Source: Planctomycetota bacterium
GTDB taxonomy: Bacteria; Planctomycetota; J058
Direction of reading: 5' to 3'
NCBI GenBank assembly: GCA_023954375.1
Contig: JAMLIC010000015.1
Coordinates: 62,001-126,000, forward strand
Length of the DNA: 64,000 nt
Below the pieces are notes generated by a model that worked only from the letters and a program-made list of their open reading frames with translations, was not told the origin of the DNA and made no database searches. The position numbers and the translations under genes are program-made. Of the stretch, positions 16,068 through 25,114 are shown piece after piece; within the stretch, counting starts at the first letter, position 1; each line of letters starts with the position of its first letter.

Positions 16068-18371
16068 GTGAACCTGCCCCGCAAGCCGGGCCGCGTCGTC
16101 GCCGCCCTCGCGTCGCTGCTCGCCCTCACCGCCCCGCTCGCGGCCCAGGACCTCGCCGCGCCCCGCGAGCACCCGATCCTCAAGGCGGTCGAGCGCATCC
16201 GGGTCGACGTGACCACCATGCGCGGGCTCGAGTTCCAGGCGGACGTCCGCGTGGGCGTGAAGAGCCCGGCCGAGCTCCGGGCCATGGTCCTCGAGAGCTT
16301 CGAGAAGGAGGCGCCGGTCGAGGAGGTCCAGAAGCAGGAGAAGGTCTTCAAGCGCTTCGGCCTGATCCCGGCCGACTTCGACCTGCGCGCGCGCATGATC
16401 GACTTCCTCTCGGAGAACATCGGCGGCTACTACGACCCCGAGAAGAAGGAGCTGTTCCTCATCGACCAGTCGCAGGGCGGCGGGCCGCAGGTCCCGGGCG
16501 CCCAGGCGGCCATGGACGAGATGGTCATGGCGCACGAGCTCCACCACGCGCTCCAGGACCAGAACTTCGACCTGACCCGCTGGTTCGAGCTCCTGTCGTC
16601 GCACGACGACCGGCTGCAGGGCTACAAGTCGCTCGTCGAGGGCGAGGCGCAGCTCGTCGGCCTGCAGTACCTCTTCAAGAAGATGGGCCGCGGCGACGTG
16701 GACATCGCCGCCTTCAACCGCATGCAGGACATGGCCATGCGCATGTCGCCCGAGGCGGCGAAGATGCGCGCCATCCCGCCCTTCCTGCTCGAGAACCTGA
16801 TGTTCCCCTACACGCAGGGGGCGGAGTTCGTGCAGCGCCTGCAGAAGGAGCACGGCTGGGACCGGGTCGGCGCGGCCTTCAACGACCCGCCGACGTCGAC
16901 CGAGCAGATCCTGCACCCGGAGAAGTTCTTCGGGCCGCAGCGCGACGAGCCCAAGGAGCTCCTCATGCCGGCGTTCGAGGCGGCGCTCGGCGGCGACGCG
17001 ACCGAGCTCTACGAGAACACGCTGGGCGAGTTCAACGTCTCGCTCCTCCTGCGCGCCCTCGGCGTGAGCAAGGCCAACGCGGCCAAGGCGGCCACGGGCT
17101 GGGGCGGGGACCGGTTCAAGTCGTACGAGACGAAGGACGGCCGCGTCGTGGTCGTCTGGCTCTCGACGTGGGACACCGAGCAGGACGCGGCGAAGTTCGA
17201 GGCCGCCTACCGCAAGGTGCTGCCGGCCGGCCGCCACCTCGAGCGCCGCGGGGCCGAGGTGCTGCTGGTCGACGGCGCGAGCGACGCCGAGCTGCCGGCG
17301 CTCGTCCGGCGCGGCTTCGCCTCCGTGAAGTACGAGGCGCGCTTCCAGCCGCTGCCCGGGCTCACCAGCCGCCCGCCGCGCGAGGACTTCGTGCGCGCCG
17401 AGGCGCGCCCCGCGGCCGCGGCGCCGGCCGCGCCGGCCGGGCTCCTGCACCTCGACGTCGTGGGGGCCACCCTGCGCGTCCCAGAGGGCTTCCAGCGGGT
17501 CGACGACCCGATCGGGCAGCTCCAGCAGATGGGCTCGGAGCACTTCGCCGGCCCCGACGGCGCGCGCCTGCGCCTCCTGCGCCTGCCGATCCCGCTCGCC
17601 TCTGCCGAGGAGCAGCTCCAGGCGCTGATCGGCCAGGGGGTGCCCGACGCCGAGGTGCTGTCGAAGGCGCCGACGCGGGCGCTCGGCCGCGACGGCCTCT
17701 GGGTCGAGTTCCGCGGGACCGTGCCGGGCGACCGCGCGCGGAGCCTGGGCCGGGTCCTGGTGCTCGACCTGGGGCCCGACGTCCTGGCGATCGCGGCGAC
17801 GGCGCCGGACGGCAAGGAGGCCGCGAACCCGCAGGAGGTGATCGAGGCCGTGGCGGCGACCCTCTGGCTCGACGGGAGCGCGGGCCCGGGCGCGAAGCGC
17901 GCGACGTTCGGGCCGGTCCGCCTCGAGGAGCCGGCCGGCTTCGTCGCGCGCCAGGGCCAGGGGCCGGTGGTTGTGACGCTCGAGCACCCGAGCGGGGCCA
18001 AGGTCCAGGTGGTGCGCGGCGAGGCGCAGGGCGAGCTCCAGGCCCGCGCCGCGGCGCTCGAGGCGCAGCTCCCGCTCGTGCTCGACGACTTCCGCCTGCG
18101 CGCCTCGGGCCTCGTCGAGCGCGGCGGCCGCCCCACCCACGAGCTCGACTTCGACGCCGCGGGGCGGCGCACCCGCCAGCTCACGTTCGACGCCGCCGGC
18201 GCCCGCTGGACGGTCGCCTGCAGCGCCCCCGCCGACCGCTTCGGCGAGCACCTCGTCGCGTTCGGCCGGGTCCTGGCCACGCTGCGGGTGACCGCCGAGG
18301 CCGAGGCGCCGAAGGCACCCGAGGCGCCGAAGGCACCCGAGGCCCCGAAGCCGGAGCGCCGGGCGTACTGA
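16068..18371 (+). CDS. secreted HExxH metalloprotease-like protein
   Basis: 767 residues with a signal peptide (VVAALASLLALTAPLAAQ). Residues 156-160 are HELHH, a zincin HExxH motif, and EGEA (191-194) could supply a third ligand, as in gluzincins. The C-terminal 300 residues look like two beta-rich domains, followed by a PKAPEA repeat region. It is probably periplasmic or surface-exposed. The substrate is unknown and the C-terminal domains were not recognised. GTG start at 16068. It lies upstream of the membrane kinase, but a -10-like TAAACT suggests the kinase has its own promoter. Confidence 0.75.
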   Translation: MNLPRKPGRVVAALASLLALTAPLAAQDLAAPREHPILKAVERIRVDVTTMRGLEFQADVRVGVKSPAELRAMVLESFEKEAPVEEVQKQEKVFKRFGLIPADFDLRARMIDFLSENIGGYYDPEKKELFLIDQSQGGGPQVPGAQAAMDEMVMAHELHHALQDQNFDLTRWFELLSSHDDRLQGYKSLVEGEAQLVGLQYLFKKMGRGDVDIAAFNRMQDMAMRMSPEAAKMRAIPPFLLENLMFPYTQGAEFVQRLQKEHGWDRVGAAFNDPPTSTEQILHPEKFFGPQRDEPKELLMPAFEAALGGDATELYENTLGEFNVSLLLRALGVSKANAAKAATGWGGDRFKSYETKDGRVVVVWLSTWDTEQDAAKFEAAYRKVLPAGRHLERRGAEVLLVDGASDAELPALVRRGFASVKYEARFQPLPGLTSRPPREDFVRAEARPAAAAPAAPAGLLHLDVVGATLRVPEGFQRVDDPIGQLQQMGSEHFAGPDGARLRLLRLPIPLASAEEQLQALIGQGVPDAEVLSKAPTRALGRDGLWVEFRGTVPGDRARSLGRVLVLDLGPDVLAIAATAPDGKEAANPQEVIEAVAATLWLDGSAGPGAKRATFGPVRLEEPAGFVARQGQGPVVVTLEHPSGAKVQVVRGEAQGELQARAAALEAQLPLVLDDFRLRASGLVERGGRPTHELDFDAAGRRTRQLTFDAAGARWTVACSAPADRFGEHLVAFGRVLATLRVTAEAEAPKAPEAPKAPEAPKPERRAY
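18303..18350 (+). repeat. 18-bp in-frame repeat coding EAPKAP
   Basis: Two exact copies of an 18-bp unit (GAGGCGCCGAAGGCACCC, at 18303 and 18321) and a partial third encode a Pro/Lys/Ala linker at the C-terminus of the HExxH protein. Confidence 0.8.
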
Positions 18372-18418
18372 CCCCGGGCCGGCGGAGGCTGACGCTGGCG
18401 TCGGCCCGCGCGGGGATC

Positions 18419-18424
18419 TAAACT
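18419..18424 (+). promoter_or_regulatory. -10 box for kinase gene
   Basis: TAAACT at 18419-18424; CTGGCG 18 bp upstream is a weak -35. The first ATG after it (18435) is out of frame with the kinase. Confidence 0.35.
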
Positions 18425-18465
18425 CTTGTCGCCCATGACGCGCCGCGCTCCGTGGCGCGTCCGGC

Positions 18466-19758
18466 ATGTACGCAGGCTCGGCCTGGCCGAGGCGAGGACG
18501 GTCCGTGGCGGTTGGCGAGATCGGGACGCAGGACCGGGCGCTCTCCAAGCTGGCGCTCAAGAACGGCTTCCTCAGCCGCGAGCAGATCAAGGAGATCTTC
18601 CGCGCCCTCAAGGGGCGGGAGGCGGAGGGCATCCGCTTCGAGGACGTCGCCGTCGAGAAGGGCTACCTCACCAACGACCAGGCCACGGCCGTGGTGCTCG
18701 CCTTCAAGCGCCTGAAGAAGGACGGCGAGAAGCGCAAGTGGCACATCAAGGGCTACGAGATCTACAGCAAGCTGGGCGAGGGCGGCCTGGGCGTCGTCTT
18801 CAAGGCCAAGCAGGTCTCGATGAACCGCCTGGTGGCCCTGAAGATCCTGCACAAGCGCTGGCTCAACGACGAGGAGTTCAAGCAGCGCTTCCTCGTCGAG
18901 GCCCGCCTCGTCGGCAAGCTCTCGCACCAGAACCTCATCAAGGTCTACGACGTCGGCCGCGAGGACTGGAAGCTCTACTTCTCCATGGAGTACGTCGAGG
19001 GCGAGACCCTCGAGCACCTCATCGAGCGCGAGGGCCCGCTCGACCCGATCCGGGCGATCGACCTGACGCTGCAGATCCTGCGCGCGATCCGCTACATCTC
19101 GCGCTTCGACATCGTCCACTGCGACATCAAGCCGTCGAACATCCTGATGACCACCGACGGCGTGGCGAAGCTGGGCGACTTCGGCTTCGTCAAGTCGAAC
19201 ATCGAGATCGACGTCACCGAGGAGGGCTCGGTCCTCGGCACGCCCGACTACATCTCGCCCGAGCAGGCGATGGGCAAGGACGTCGACTTCCGCTCGGACA
19301 TCTACTCGCTCGGGATCACGCTCTACCACATGGTCACGAAGAAGCCGCCCTTCGACGGGACGGTCTCGACGATCATGCGCGCGCACATCCGCGAGAGCCT
19401 GCCGAACCTCCGCGAGGTCAACCCCACCGTCCCCGACGCGCTCGCCAAGGTGATCGAGCGCATGACGGCCAAGGACCCCAACGAGCGCTACCGCACCTGC
19501 GAGGAGCTGTTCGAGGACCTCGAGCAGTGCAAGCTCCAGCAGAAGGCGGGCAAGGGGCTCGAGCTGGACCGGGGCGAGCTGGTCGAGGCGATCAAGCTCG
19601 AGAAGGACAAGGCCCGGCAGCGGCAGCTCGAGGTGCTCGAGCTGCAGCAGCAGCTCGACCGCATGTCCATGCTCTTCTGGGGCGTGGCCGGGATCGGCGG
19701 CCTGGCGGTCGCGATCTGCCTGTACCTCGTCTACCTGCTGCAGGGCAAGGCGGCGTAG
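18466..19758 (+). CDS. Hanks-type Ser/Thr protein kinase, C-terminal membrane anchor
   Basis: A 430-residue kinase. An N-terminal helical module (residues about 25-90) precedes the kinase domain (about 97-375): glycine loop LGEGGLGVVF, K126 in VALKIL, HCD at 218-220 in IVHCDIKPSNIL, DFG at 238-240 and TPDYISPEQ. Cysteine replaces the Arg of the usual HRD, making it a non-RD kinase that may not need activation-loop phosphorylation. A coiled coil (about 360-400) and one transmembrane helix near the C-terminus follow, unlike the usual arrangement with an extracellular sensor. The start could be the GTG at 18505, which has AGGACG before it; residues before it look unconserved. Confidence 0.9.
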   Translation: MYAGSAWPRRGRSVAVGEIGTQDRALSKLALKNGFLSREQIKEIFRALKGREAEGIRFEDVAVEKGYLTNDQATAVVLAFKRLKKDGEKRKWHIKGYEIYSKLGEGGLGVVFKAKQVSMNRLVALKILHKRWLNDEEFKQRFLVEARLVGKLSHQNLIKVYDVGREDWKLYFSMEYVEGETLEHLIEREGPLDPIRAIDLTLQILRAIRYISRFDIVHCDIKPSNILMTTDGVAKLGDFGFVKSNIEIDVTEEGSVLGTPDYISPEQAMGKDVDFRSDIYSLGITLYHMVTKKPPFDGTVSTIMRAHIRESLPNLREVNPTVPDALAKVIERMTAKDPNERYRTCEELFEDLEQCKLQQKAGKGLELDRGELVEAIKLEKDKARQRQLEVLELQQQLDRMSMLFWGVAGIGGLAVAICLYLVYLLQGKAA

Positions 19759-19877
19759 GTCTGCGTCGAGTGATGCGCTCGCGAGGGGCGGGCGATCGGA
19801 GCAAGTCCCGGACTGGCACGATCTGGCCCGCTCCGCCCGTCCCCATCGCTCGCTCGGGCGGGTTCGAGCCGTGCAGC

Positions 19878-19909
19878 GGAGGTCGCGGACCTCCGACCGC
19901 TCCGAGCGG
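19878..19909. terminator. bidirectional terminator hairpins between convergent kinase genes
   Basis: A perfect 7-bp stem (GGAGGTC at 19878-19884, GACCTCC at 19888-19894) is followed by a second small inverted repeat, CCGCTC/GAGCGG (19897-19909). Both lie between two convergent genes, as expected for a shared terminator. There is no T-run. Confidence 0.45.
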
Positions 19910-19923
19910 CAAGCGCGCGCCGG

Positions 19924-21789
19924 TCACTCGCCCCGGCGGAAGATCGACGTGATCTTGCGCAGGAAGCGGGCCGTGATCCCCTCGGCCGGGGCCTCGCCGC
20001 CGGCCTTCTCGCCCCGCCCGCGGCGCTTCGGCCGGCCGCCGCCCCCCGCGAGCTCGGCCTTGAGCTCGTCGAGCGCGGCCAGCGCCCGCGTCGCGTCGCC
20101 GGGGCGCGCCTCGGGGTCCTTCTCCAGCAGCCGGCGCACGAAGCGCTCCAGCGGCGGCGGGAAGGGCGCCCCCGAGGGGTTCGCCTCGTCGAGGGCGCGC
20201 GGCCGCGTGTTGAGCGTGTCGGCGAGGATGTCCTTGAGCGTGCGCGCCGGCGGGAAGGGGAGCGTGCCGGTGAGCATCTCGAAGAGGAGCACGCCGCAGG
20301 CGTAGACGTCGTGCGTCGTGGCGACGTGCTCGGGGTCGAGGACCGCCTCCGGCGCCACGTACTGCGGCGTGCCAGAGAGGGTGCCGCGGACCGTGACGAA
20401 GACCTCCTGCTGCTCGGCCGCGTCCTGGTCGAGGAAGCGGGAGATGCCGAAGTCCATGATCTTGACGTGCTCGGCGCCGTCGCGGGTCACGACGTGGACG
20501 TTGTCGGGCTTGAGGTCGCGGTGGACGACCTTCGCCGCGTGCACCGCCTCGAGCCCGCGCAGGAGCTGCTCGAAGAGCGACAGGGCCCGCTCCACGCCCA
20601 GCGCGCCCTCGCGCTTGACGAGCTCCGTGAGCGCCCCGCCGTCGAGGAGCTCCATGACCATGAACGACGAGCCGTTCTCGAGCTCGCCTGCGTCGAGCAC
20701 CTCGATCACGTGCGGATGCCGCAGGCGCTGCGAGACGAGGATCTCCCGCTTGAAGCGGCCGCGGGCGTCGGCGTTGGCCGGGCCCTGCACGACCTTGAGC
20801 GCCACCTGCCGCCCGCCGGCCAGCTCGGCCGCGAGGAACACGATCCCCATGTTGCCGCGGCCCAGCTCGCGGACGATCTCGTACTTGCCCCCCACGCGGC
20901 GGCCCGCGAAGGCCGTCAGCGAAGGCCCGCGCCGCGCGGCGCTGGCCGCCGGGTCGGGGCCGATGGGGAGCGGCGGCCCGGCGCCCATGCGCACCGTCCG
21001 GTCGCCCTGGGGCGCCGGGGCCGGGCCGCCCGCCGCCGCGCCGGCCGGGAGGAGGACCGTGCGGTCGCTGGCGTCGCCGGCGCCCGGGGCCGGGAGGGTG
21101 ACCGTGCGTTCGGCGTCCCCCGGCGCGAGCTCGGCGGGCGGCGCCGCGACGACCCGCCGCGAGGAGGTCGCGCGCGGGTCGGGGGGCGCGACCGCCCGCC
21201 GCGACGACGTCGAGCGGGCGTCCGCGGCCAGCGCGGGCCGCGCGTCCTGCGACGAGGTGGAGGCGAAGAGGCGCGCGTCGGCCTGCGACGCGGTGAGCGA
21301 GGGCCCCCGGGGCGCGGCCGGGGGCGCCGCGCGGGAGAGCGCCTGGGCGAAGTCGCCGGCGCGGTTCTGCTGGACGATCCTGGCCTCGTCCTCGGCCAGG
21401 AGGCGGGCCGCCTCGTCGAGCAGCGCCTGGTGCCGCGCCGGGTCGAGGCGCCCCTCGCGCACGAGCCGCTCGCCGAGGGTCCCGGCGTGGCCCTGCTGCG
21501 CCTGCTCGGCGGCGAGCGCGTCGAGCGGGGCGGCGGCGAGCGACGGCTCGCGCCGGGCCAGGGCCAGGTAGCGCTCCTCGGACCGCTGGCGCATCCGGCG
21601 CCGCGCGCCGTCGTGCATGGCGCGCGCGTCCTCGAGCGGCACGCCCAGCCGGTCGTGCAGGGCGCGCGCCAGCGGCACGCGCTCCGGCGCCTGGTCGAGC
21701 TGCCGCAGGAGCGCGCGGAGCGCCTCCGGGTCGGCGACGCCGCGGCGGACGACCAGGTTGGCGACGATGAGGTCCTCGAGCCCGAGCAT
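19924..21789 (-). CDS. Hanks-type Ser/Thr protein kinase, soluble
   Basis: A 621-residue kinase. The N-terminal 150 residues are helical and built like the N-termini of the other two kinases in the window. A low-complexity linker with repeated STSSRR and RTV(T/L/R) motifs follows, then the kinase domain (about 300-565): LGRGNMGIVFLA, VALKVV, VVHRDLKPDNVHV, MDFGIS and GTPQYVAPE, all intact. No transmembrane helix is seen; the C-terminus is basic. The linker threonines could be autophosphorylation sites read by FHA-type domains (inference). It converges on the membrane kinase gene. Confidence 0.92.
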   Translation of the reverse strand: MLGLEDLIVANLVVRRGVADPEALRALLRQLDQAPERVPLARALHDRLGVPLEDARAMHDGARRRMRQRSEERYLALARREPSLAAAPLDALAAEQAQQGHAGTLGERLVREGRLDPARHQALLDEAARLLAEDEARIVQQNRAGDFAQALSRAAPPAAPRGPSLTASQADARLFASTSSQDARPALAADARSTSSRRAVAPPDPRATSSRRVVAAPPAELAPGDAERTVTLPAPGAGDASDRTVLLPAGAAAGGPAPAPQGDRTVRMGAGPPLPIGPDPAASAARRGPSLTAFAGRRVGGKYEIVRELGRGNMGIVFLAAELAGGRQVALKVVQGPANADARGRFKREILVSQRLRHPHVIEVLDAGELENGSSFMVMELLDGGALTELVKREGALGVERALSLFEQLLRGLEAVHAAKVVHRDLKPDNVHVVTRDGAEHVKIMDFGISRFLDQDAAEQQEVFVTVRGTLSGTPQYVAPEAVLDPEHVATTHDVYACGVLLFEMLTGTLPFPPARTLKDILADTLNTRPRALDEANPSGAPFPPPLERFVRRLLEKDPEARPGDATRALAALDELKAELAGGGGRPKRRGRGEKAGGEAPAEGITARFLRKITSIFRRGE

Positions 21790-21850
21790 GGCCCCCCGCG
21801 GGGGGACATTCTGCCCGACGACCGGCCCTTTGGCACGCGCGGGCAGCGGG

Positions 21851-23032
21851 TCACAGCACGAGCTTGCCCTGGATGACCGCGCGCCGCGCCCCGGTGGCGG
21901 CCGGGAGGTTGGAGGGCCGGCCCTGGACGGTCTCGTTGGCGAGGATGGCGAACGCCACGGCCTCCTTCGCCTTGGCCGAGAAGCCGAGCCCCAGGTCGTC
22001 GAACGAGCGCACGACGAGCCCGTCGCGCGCGAGGTCCTCGGTCAGGACGCGCATCAGCGTCAGGTTGTGCACGCCGCCCCCCGACACGACGACCTCCTCG
22101 GGGCGCGGCGTCAGACCCGGCAGGACGTGCTCGCGGTAGGCCCGGGCGATCGAGCGGGCCGTGAAGTGGACGAGCGTCGTCAGGAGGTCGATCAGCCGGT
22201 CGCGGTCGTAGGCGTCGACGAGGCGCTGCGCGAACTCCGCCCCGAACAGCTCGCGGCCGGTGGTCTTGGGCGGGGCGAGGCGCAGGTACTCGTGCGCCAG
22301 GAGCTCCGCCAGCAGGCGCTCGTCGGGCTCGCCGAGCGCCGAGAGCGCGCCCCCCTGGTCGAACGCGGCCTCGTCGCCGGTGAGCTCGCGGCACACCTCG
22401 TCGATCAGCACGTTGCCCGGCCCGGTGTCGAAGGCGAGCACGCGCTCGGGCTCCGGGGTGACGACGGTCACGTTGGCGATCCCGCCGATGTTCTGCAGGA
22501 GCACGGTCCGGCCCGGCCGGGCGAGCAGGCAGTGGTCGACGTAGGCCACGAGCGGCGCGCCGCCCCCGCCGGCGGCGATGTCGCGCGTGCGGAAGTCGGC
22601 GACGACGATGCGGCCGGTGCGCTCGGCGATCACGGCCGGCTCGCCCACCTGGAGGGTCGACGGGCGCCCCATGGTGCGGTCGACGTGGAAGACCGTCTGC
22701 CCGTGGCTGGCGACGAGGTCGACCGCCTCGAGCGCCACGCCGGCCCGCGCGGCGACGGCCCGGACGGCGTCGGCGAACACCTCGCCCAGCTCGAAGTTGA
22801 GCTCGCAGGCGTCGCGGACGGTGCCCTCGAGCGCGTCCTCGATGCGCTCGCGCACCCCCGGCGGGAAGGGGAGCGTCTCGAAGGCGACGAGCGCCACGCG
22901 GGTCGAGGGGCCGCTGCCCGAGACCTCGACCAGCGCCGCGTCGACCCCGTCGAGCGAGGTCCCGCTCATGAGGCCCACGATCGTGCGCGTCTCCTTGCGC
23001 GCGATCGCCGCCAGCTCGTCGATCCGGCTCAC
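21851..23032 (-). CDS. anmK: anhydro-N-acetylmuramic acid kinase
   Basis: A 393-residue sugar kinase that opens and phosphorylates 1,6-anhydro-MurNAc to MurNAc-6-P during peptidoglycan recycling. Family motifs are present: GLMSGTSLDGVDAALVE near the N-terminus (ATP and sugar loop), SHGQTVFH, NIGGIANVT, FDTGPGNVLID and VSGGGVHN. The GTG start overlaps the murQ stop by 4 bp, so the two successive steps are co-translated. Presence of the pair indicates that the organism turns over peptidoglycan. Confidence 0.95.
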   Translation of the reverse strand: MSRIDELAAIARKETRTIVGLMSGTSLDGVDAALVEVSGSGPSTRVALVAFETLPFPPGVRERIEDALEGTVRDACELNFELGEVFADAVRAVAARAGVALEAVDLVASHGQTVFHVDRTMGRPSTLQVGEPAVIAERTGRIVVADFRTRDIAAGGGGAPLVAYVDHCLLARPGRTVLLQNIGGIANVTVVTPEPERVLAFDTGPGNVLIDEVCRELTGDEAAFDQGGALSALGEPDERLLAELLAHEYLRLAPPKTTGRELFGAEFAQRLVDAYDRDRLIDLLTTLVHFTARSIARAYREHVLPGLTPRPEEVVVSGGGVHNLTLMRVLTEDLARDGLVVRSFDDLGLGFSAKAKEAVAFAILANETVQGRPSNLPAATGARRAVIQGKLVL

Positions 23033-23919
23033 CCCGGCCCCTCCAGCGCGCGCCTGAGATGACCGGCGTGCATGCGGAGACGCTCGCGCGCCGCCGCCGC
23101 GTCGCCGCCTCGCCGTCCGATGAGGATGGCCGTGTCGACCTCCCAGCCGGCCGCCTCGAGGAGCGCCGCGGCCCGCTCCGCGTCGCAGGGCGTGAGCGCG
23201 GCGACGATGCGCCGCGCGCGCGCCCGCAGCTTGGCGTTGGTCGGGCGGATCGAGACCATGAGGTCGTCCATGACCCTGCCGAGGATGGCCATCGCCCCCG
23301 TGGTGATCGCGTTCAGGGCGCACTTCGTCGCCGTGGCGGCCTTGAGGCGCGTCGAGCCGGAGAGGAGCTCGGGCCCGGTCTCGAGGAGCAGCGCCACGTC
23401 GAGCCGGAGGTCGGGCGGCGGCGCGGCGCACGCGACCAGGCCGCGCCGCGCCCCGTGCCGGCCCGCGGACTCGAGGAGCCCGAGGACCCAGGGGGTGCGC
23501 CCGCTGGCGGCCACCCCGAGCACGAGGTCGCGGCGCGACGGGCCGAGCCGCTCGAGCGCCTGGAACCCGGCGTCCCGGTCGTCCTCGGCCCCCTCCTGCG
23601 GCGCGAGGAGCGCCGCGGGGCCGCCCGCGATCAGGCCGACGACCATGCTCGTCGAGAAGGTCGGCAGGCACTCGGCCGCCTCCATCACGGCCAGGCGCCC
23701 GCTCGTCCCTGCGCCGCCGAGGATGACGCGGCCCGCGTCCAGGATGGCGTCGCGCGCGAGCTCGATCGCGCGCGCGACCTGCGGGCCGGCCGCGGCGACG
23801 GCCGCGACCGCGCGCGCGTCCTCGCGGGCGAACGCCGCCGCGAGCTCGAGGGGGCTCATGAGGTCGAGCGGTACGCCCGACCGCGACTCCGTGGCGGGCG
23901 TGTCCGGCGGGAGCGTCAT
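23029..23919 (-). CDS. murQ: N-acetylmuramic acid 6-phosphate etherase
   Basis: A 296-residue SIS-fold enzyme that removes lactate from MurNAc-6-P to give GlcNAc-6-P, the step after AnmK. SIS motifs are visible: ILGGAGTSGRLAVMEAAECL and VLGVAASGRTPWVLG. The conserved SGSTRLKAATATKCALNAIT is also present. The ATG at 23919 lies 8 nt after a TAGGAT -10 box. First gene of the murQ-anmK unit. Confidence 0.95.
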   Translation of the reverse strand: MTLPPDTPATESRSGVPLDLMSPLELAAAFAREDARAVAAVAAAGPQVARAIELARDAILDAGRVILGGAGTSGRLAVMEAAECLPTFSTSMVVGLIAGGPAALLAPQEGAEDDRDAGFQALERLGPSRRDLVLGVAASGRTPWVLGLLESAGRHGARRGLVACAAPPPDLRLDVALLLETGPELLSGSTRLKAATATKCALNAITTGAMAILGRVMDDLMVSIRPTNAKLRARARRIVAALTPCDAERAAALLEAAGWEVDTAILIGRRGGDAAAARERLRMHAGHLRRALEGPG

Positions 23920-23927
23920 GGGGCCGG

Positions 23928-23933
23928 ATCCTA
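23928..23933 (-). promoter_or_regulatory. -10 box for murQ-anmK
   Basis: TAGGAT on the minus strand, 8 nt before the murQ ATG. No good -35 is seen. Confidence 0.35.
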
Positions 23934-24013
23934 CCGCGCCGGCGGAGGGCGGCGCCCCCTGCCCTGCCCTCGTGCCTTCGACGAGGGCTCGCGGGCGCTG
24001 GCGGCCATTCACC

Positions 24014-24043
24014 TTGGACCTCCCCGCGCGCGTCGGGTACCCT
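24014..24043 (+). promoter_or_regulatory. promoter of CPBP protease gene
   Basis: TTGGAC at 24014-24019 and TACCCT at 24038-24043, 18-bp spacer. The ATG is at 24053, 9 nt after the -10. Confidence 0.45.
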
Positions 24044-24052
24044 CGTGCGCAG

Positions 24053-24808
24053 ATGACCACGTCGAAGGCGGAGTCCTCGGGCGGGCCGCGCGGCTACTTC
24101 GAGCAGTCGCGCGACCTGCTCAACTCGCTCGTCCTGGTGCTGCCGCTCCTGCTCGTCTACCAGGCGGGCCTGTTCCTCACCCGCGGCCAGACCCTGAACG
24201 GCGCCGACTTCTTCGCCATCGTGATCCTGCCGCGCTGGGGCTGGGACGGCCTGCTCGTCTTCAACGGCGTGCTCATCGTCGCCGGGATCGTCGCGGTCGT
24301 CGTCCTCACCCGCCGCCGCCGCTTCGACCCGAAGATCGCCCTGCCCATGGCGGTCGAGAGCACGGTCTACGCCGTGCTCCTCGGCGTGTTCATCACGCAG
24401 GTCCTGGCCCGCCTCGGCGTGCGCCCGCCCGGCATGATGCTGGAGGCCTGGGCGCCCCTCGCCGCCGGGGGGCTCGCGGACGCGGGCACCTTCGCGCGCA
24501 TCTGCATGGCGCTCGGGGCCGGCGTCAACGAGGAGCTCGTGTTCCGCCTCGGCATGGTCACCGGGATCACCGCCCTGGCCGAGCGGGCGATGCCGCGGCG
24601 ACGGGCGATCATCGTCGCCGTGCTCGTCTCGAGCGTGCTCTTCTCGCTGGCCCACTACCTCGGCGAGCCCTTCGCCGTCTACACGTTCCTCTACCGCCTG
24701 CTCGCCGGGGTCATCTTCTGCGGGATCTTCGCCGCGCGCGGGTTCGGGGTGGCCGTCTACACCCACGCCATCTACGACGTCATGGTCATGGTCGTCCTCC
24801 GTCAGTAG
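24053..24808 (+). CDS. CPBP-family intramembrane metalloprotease
   Basis: A 251-residue polytopic membrane protein (about seven helices) with the CAAX-protease / bacteriocin-processing (CPBP, Abi) motifs: NEELVFRLGM (EExxxR), SVLFSLAHY and the terminal THAIYD. These residues form the intramembrane metal site. Bacterial members process peptides or regulate membrane-bound factors; the substrate is unknown. It is transcribed divergently from murQ with its own promoter. Confidence 0.88.
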   Translation: MTTSKAESSGGPRGYFEQSRDLLNSLVLVLPLLLVYQAGLFLTRGQTLNGADFFAIVILPRWGWDGLLVFNGVLIVAGIVAVVVLTRRRRFDPKIALPMAVESTVYAVLLGVFITQVLARLGVRPPGMMLEAWAPLAAGGLADAGTFARICMALGAGVNEELVFRLGMVTGITALAERAMPRRRAIIVAVLVSSVLFSLAHYLGEPFAVYTFLYRLLAGVIFCGIFAARGFGVAVYTHAIYDVMVMVVLRQ

Positions 24809-25114
24809 TGTGATCGCGGCTGCGGCGGAGGCTGACGGGCGCTGCGGTGCGTCGGTGTGTCGCGGTTCGCGCGGCACACCGACCGCTCAGGCGAGCTCGG
24901 CGGCCAGGAGGCCGCCGTCGCTCGCCTTCGCGCCGCATCGCCTCGCCCTCCTCCGCCTCGCCTGGGGCTCTCGCTGCGAGAGCGCGTGAGGTGTGCTCGG
25001 AGGCGGCTCGGCCGTCAGTGAAGACGGGTTCGAAGGCAGGCCCTGGTGTGATCGACGGCTGCGGATGCCGGGCGAGGCGGCGCGGCCACGGCGGCCGTGC
25101 TATGGTGCCGGCGC
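24809..25114. other. intergenic region with two strong hairpins
   Basis: 306 bp without a gene. Hairpin 1: GTCGGTGTG at 24851-24859 pairs with 24875-24883. Hairpin 2: GGCGAG (24890-24895) with CTCGCC (24921-24926), enclosing GGCGGCC (24899-24905) with GGCCGCC (24910-24916) around an AGGA loop. They probably terminate the CPBP transcript or form a structured RNA. A -10-like TATGGT at 25101-25106 ends 8 nt before the next gene's ATG. Confidence 0.5.
24851..24926 (+). terminator. tandem hairpins after CPBP gene
   Basis: Two stem-loops of 9 bp and 6+7 bp, 7 nt apart, begin 42 bp after the CPBP stop codon. There is no T-run, so they could be an intrinsic-like terminator, an mRNA 3'-end protector or part of a small RNA. 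Confidence 0.4.

Noticed and set aside
18426..19952. Plus-strand frame starting at the first ATG after the kinase -10 box
   Set aside because: Out of frame with the kinase and rich in Arg/Gly/Pro; a shadow.
25000..25070. tRNA-like GGGTTCGAA in the gap before 25115
   Set aside because: Flanking bases do not form a T stem or acceptor stem.
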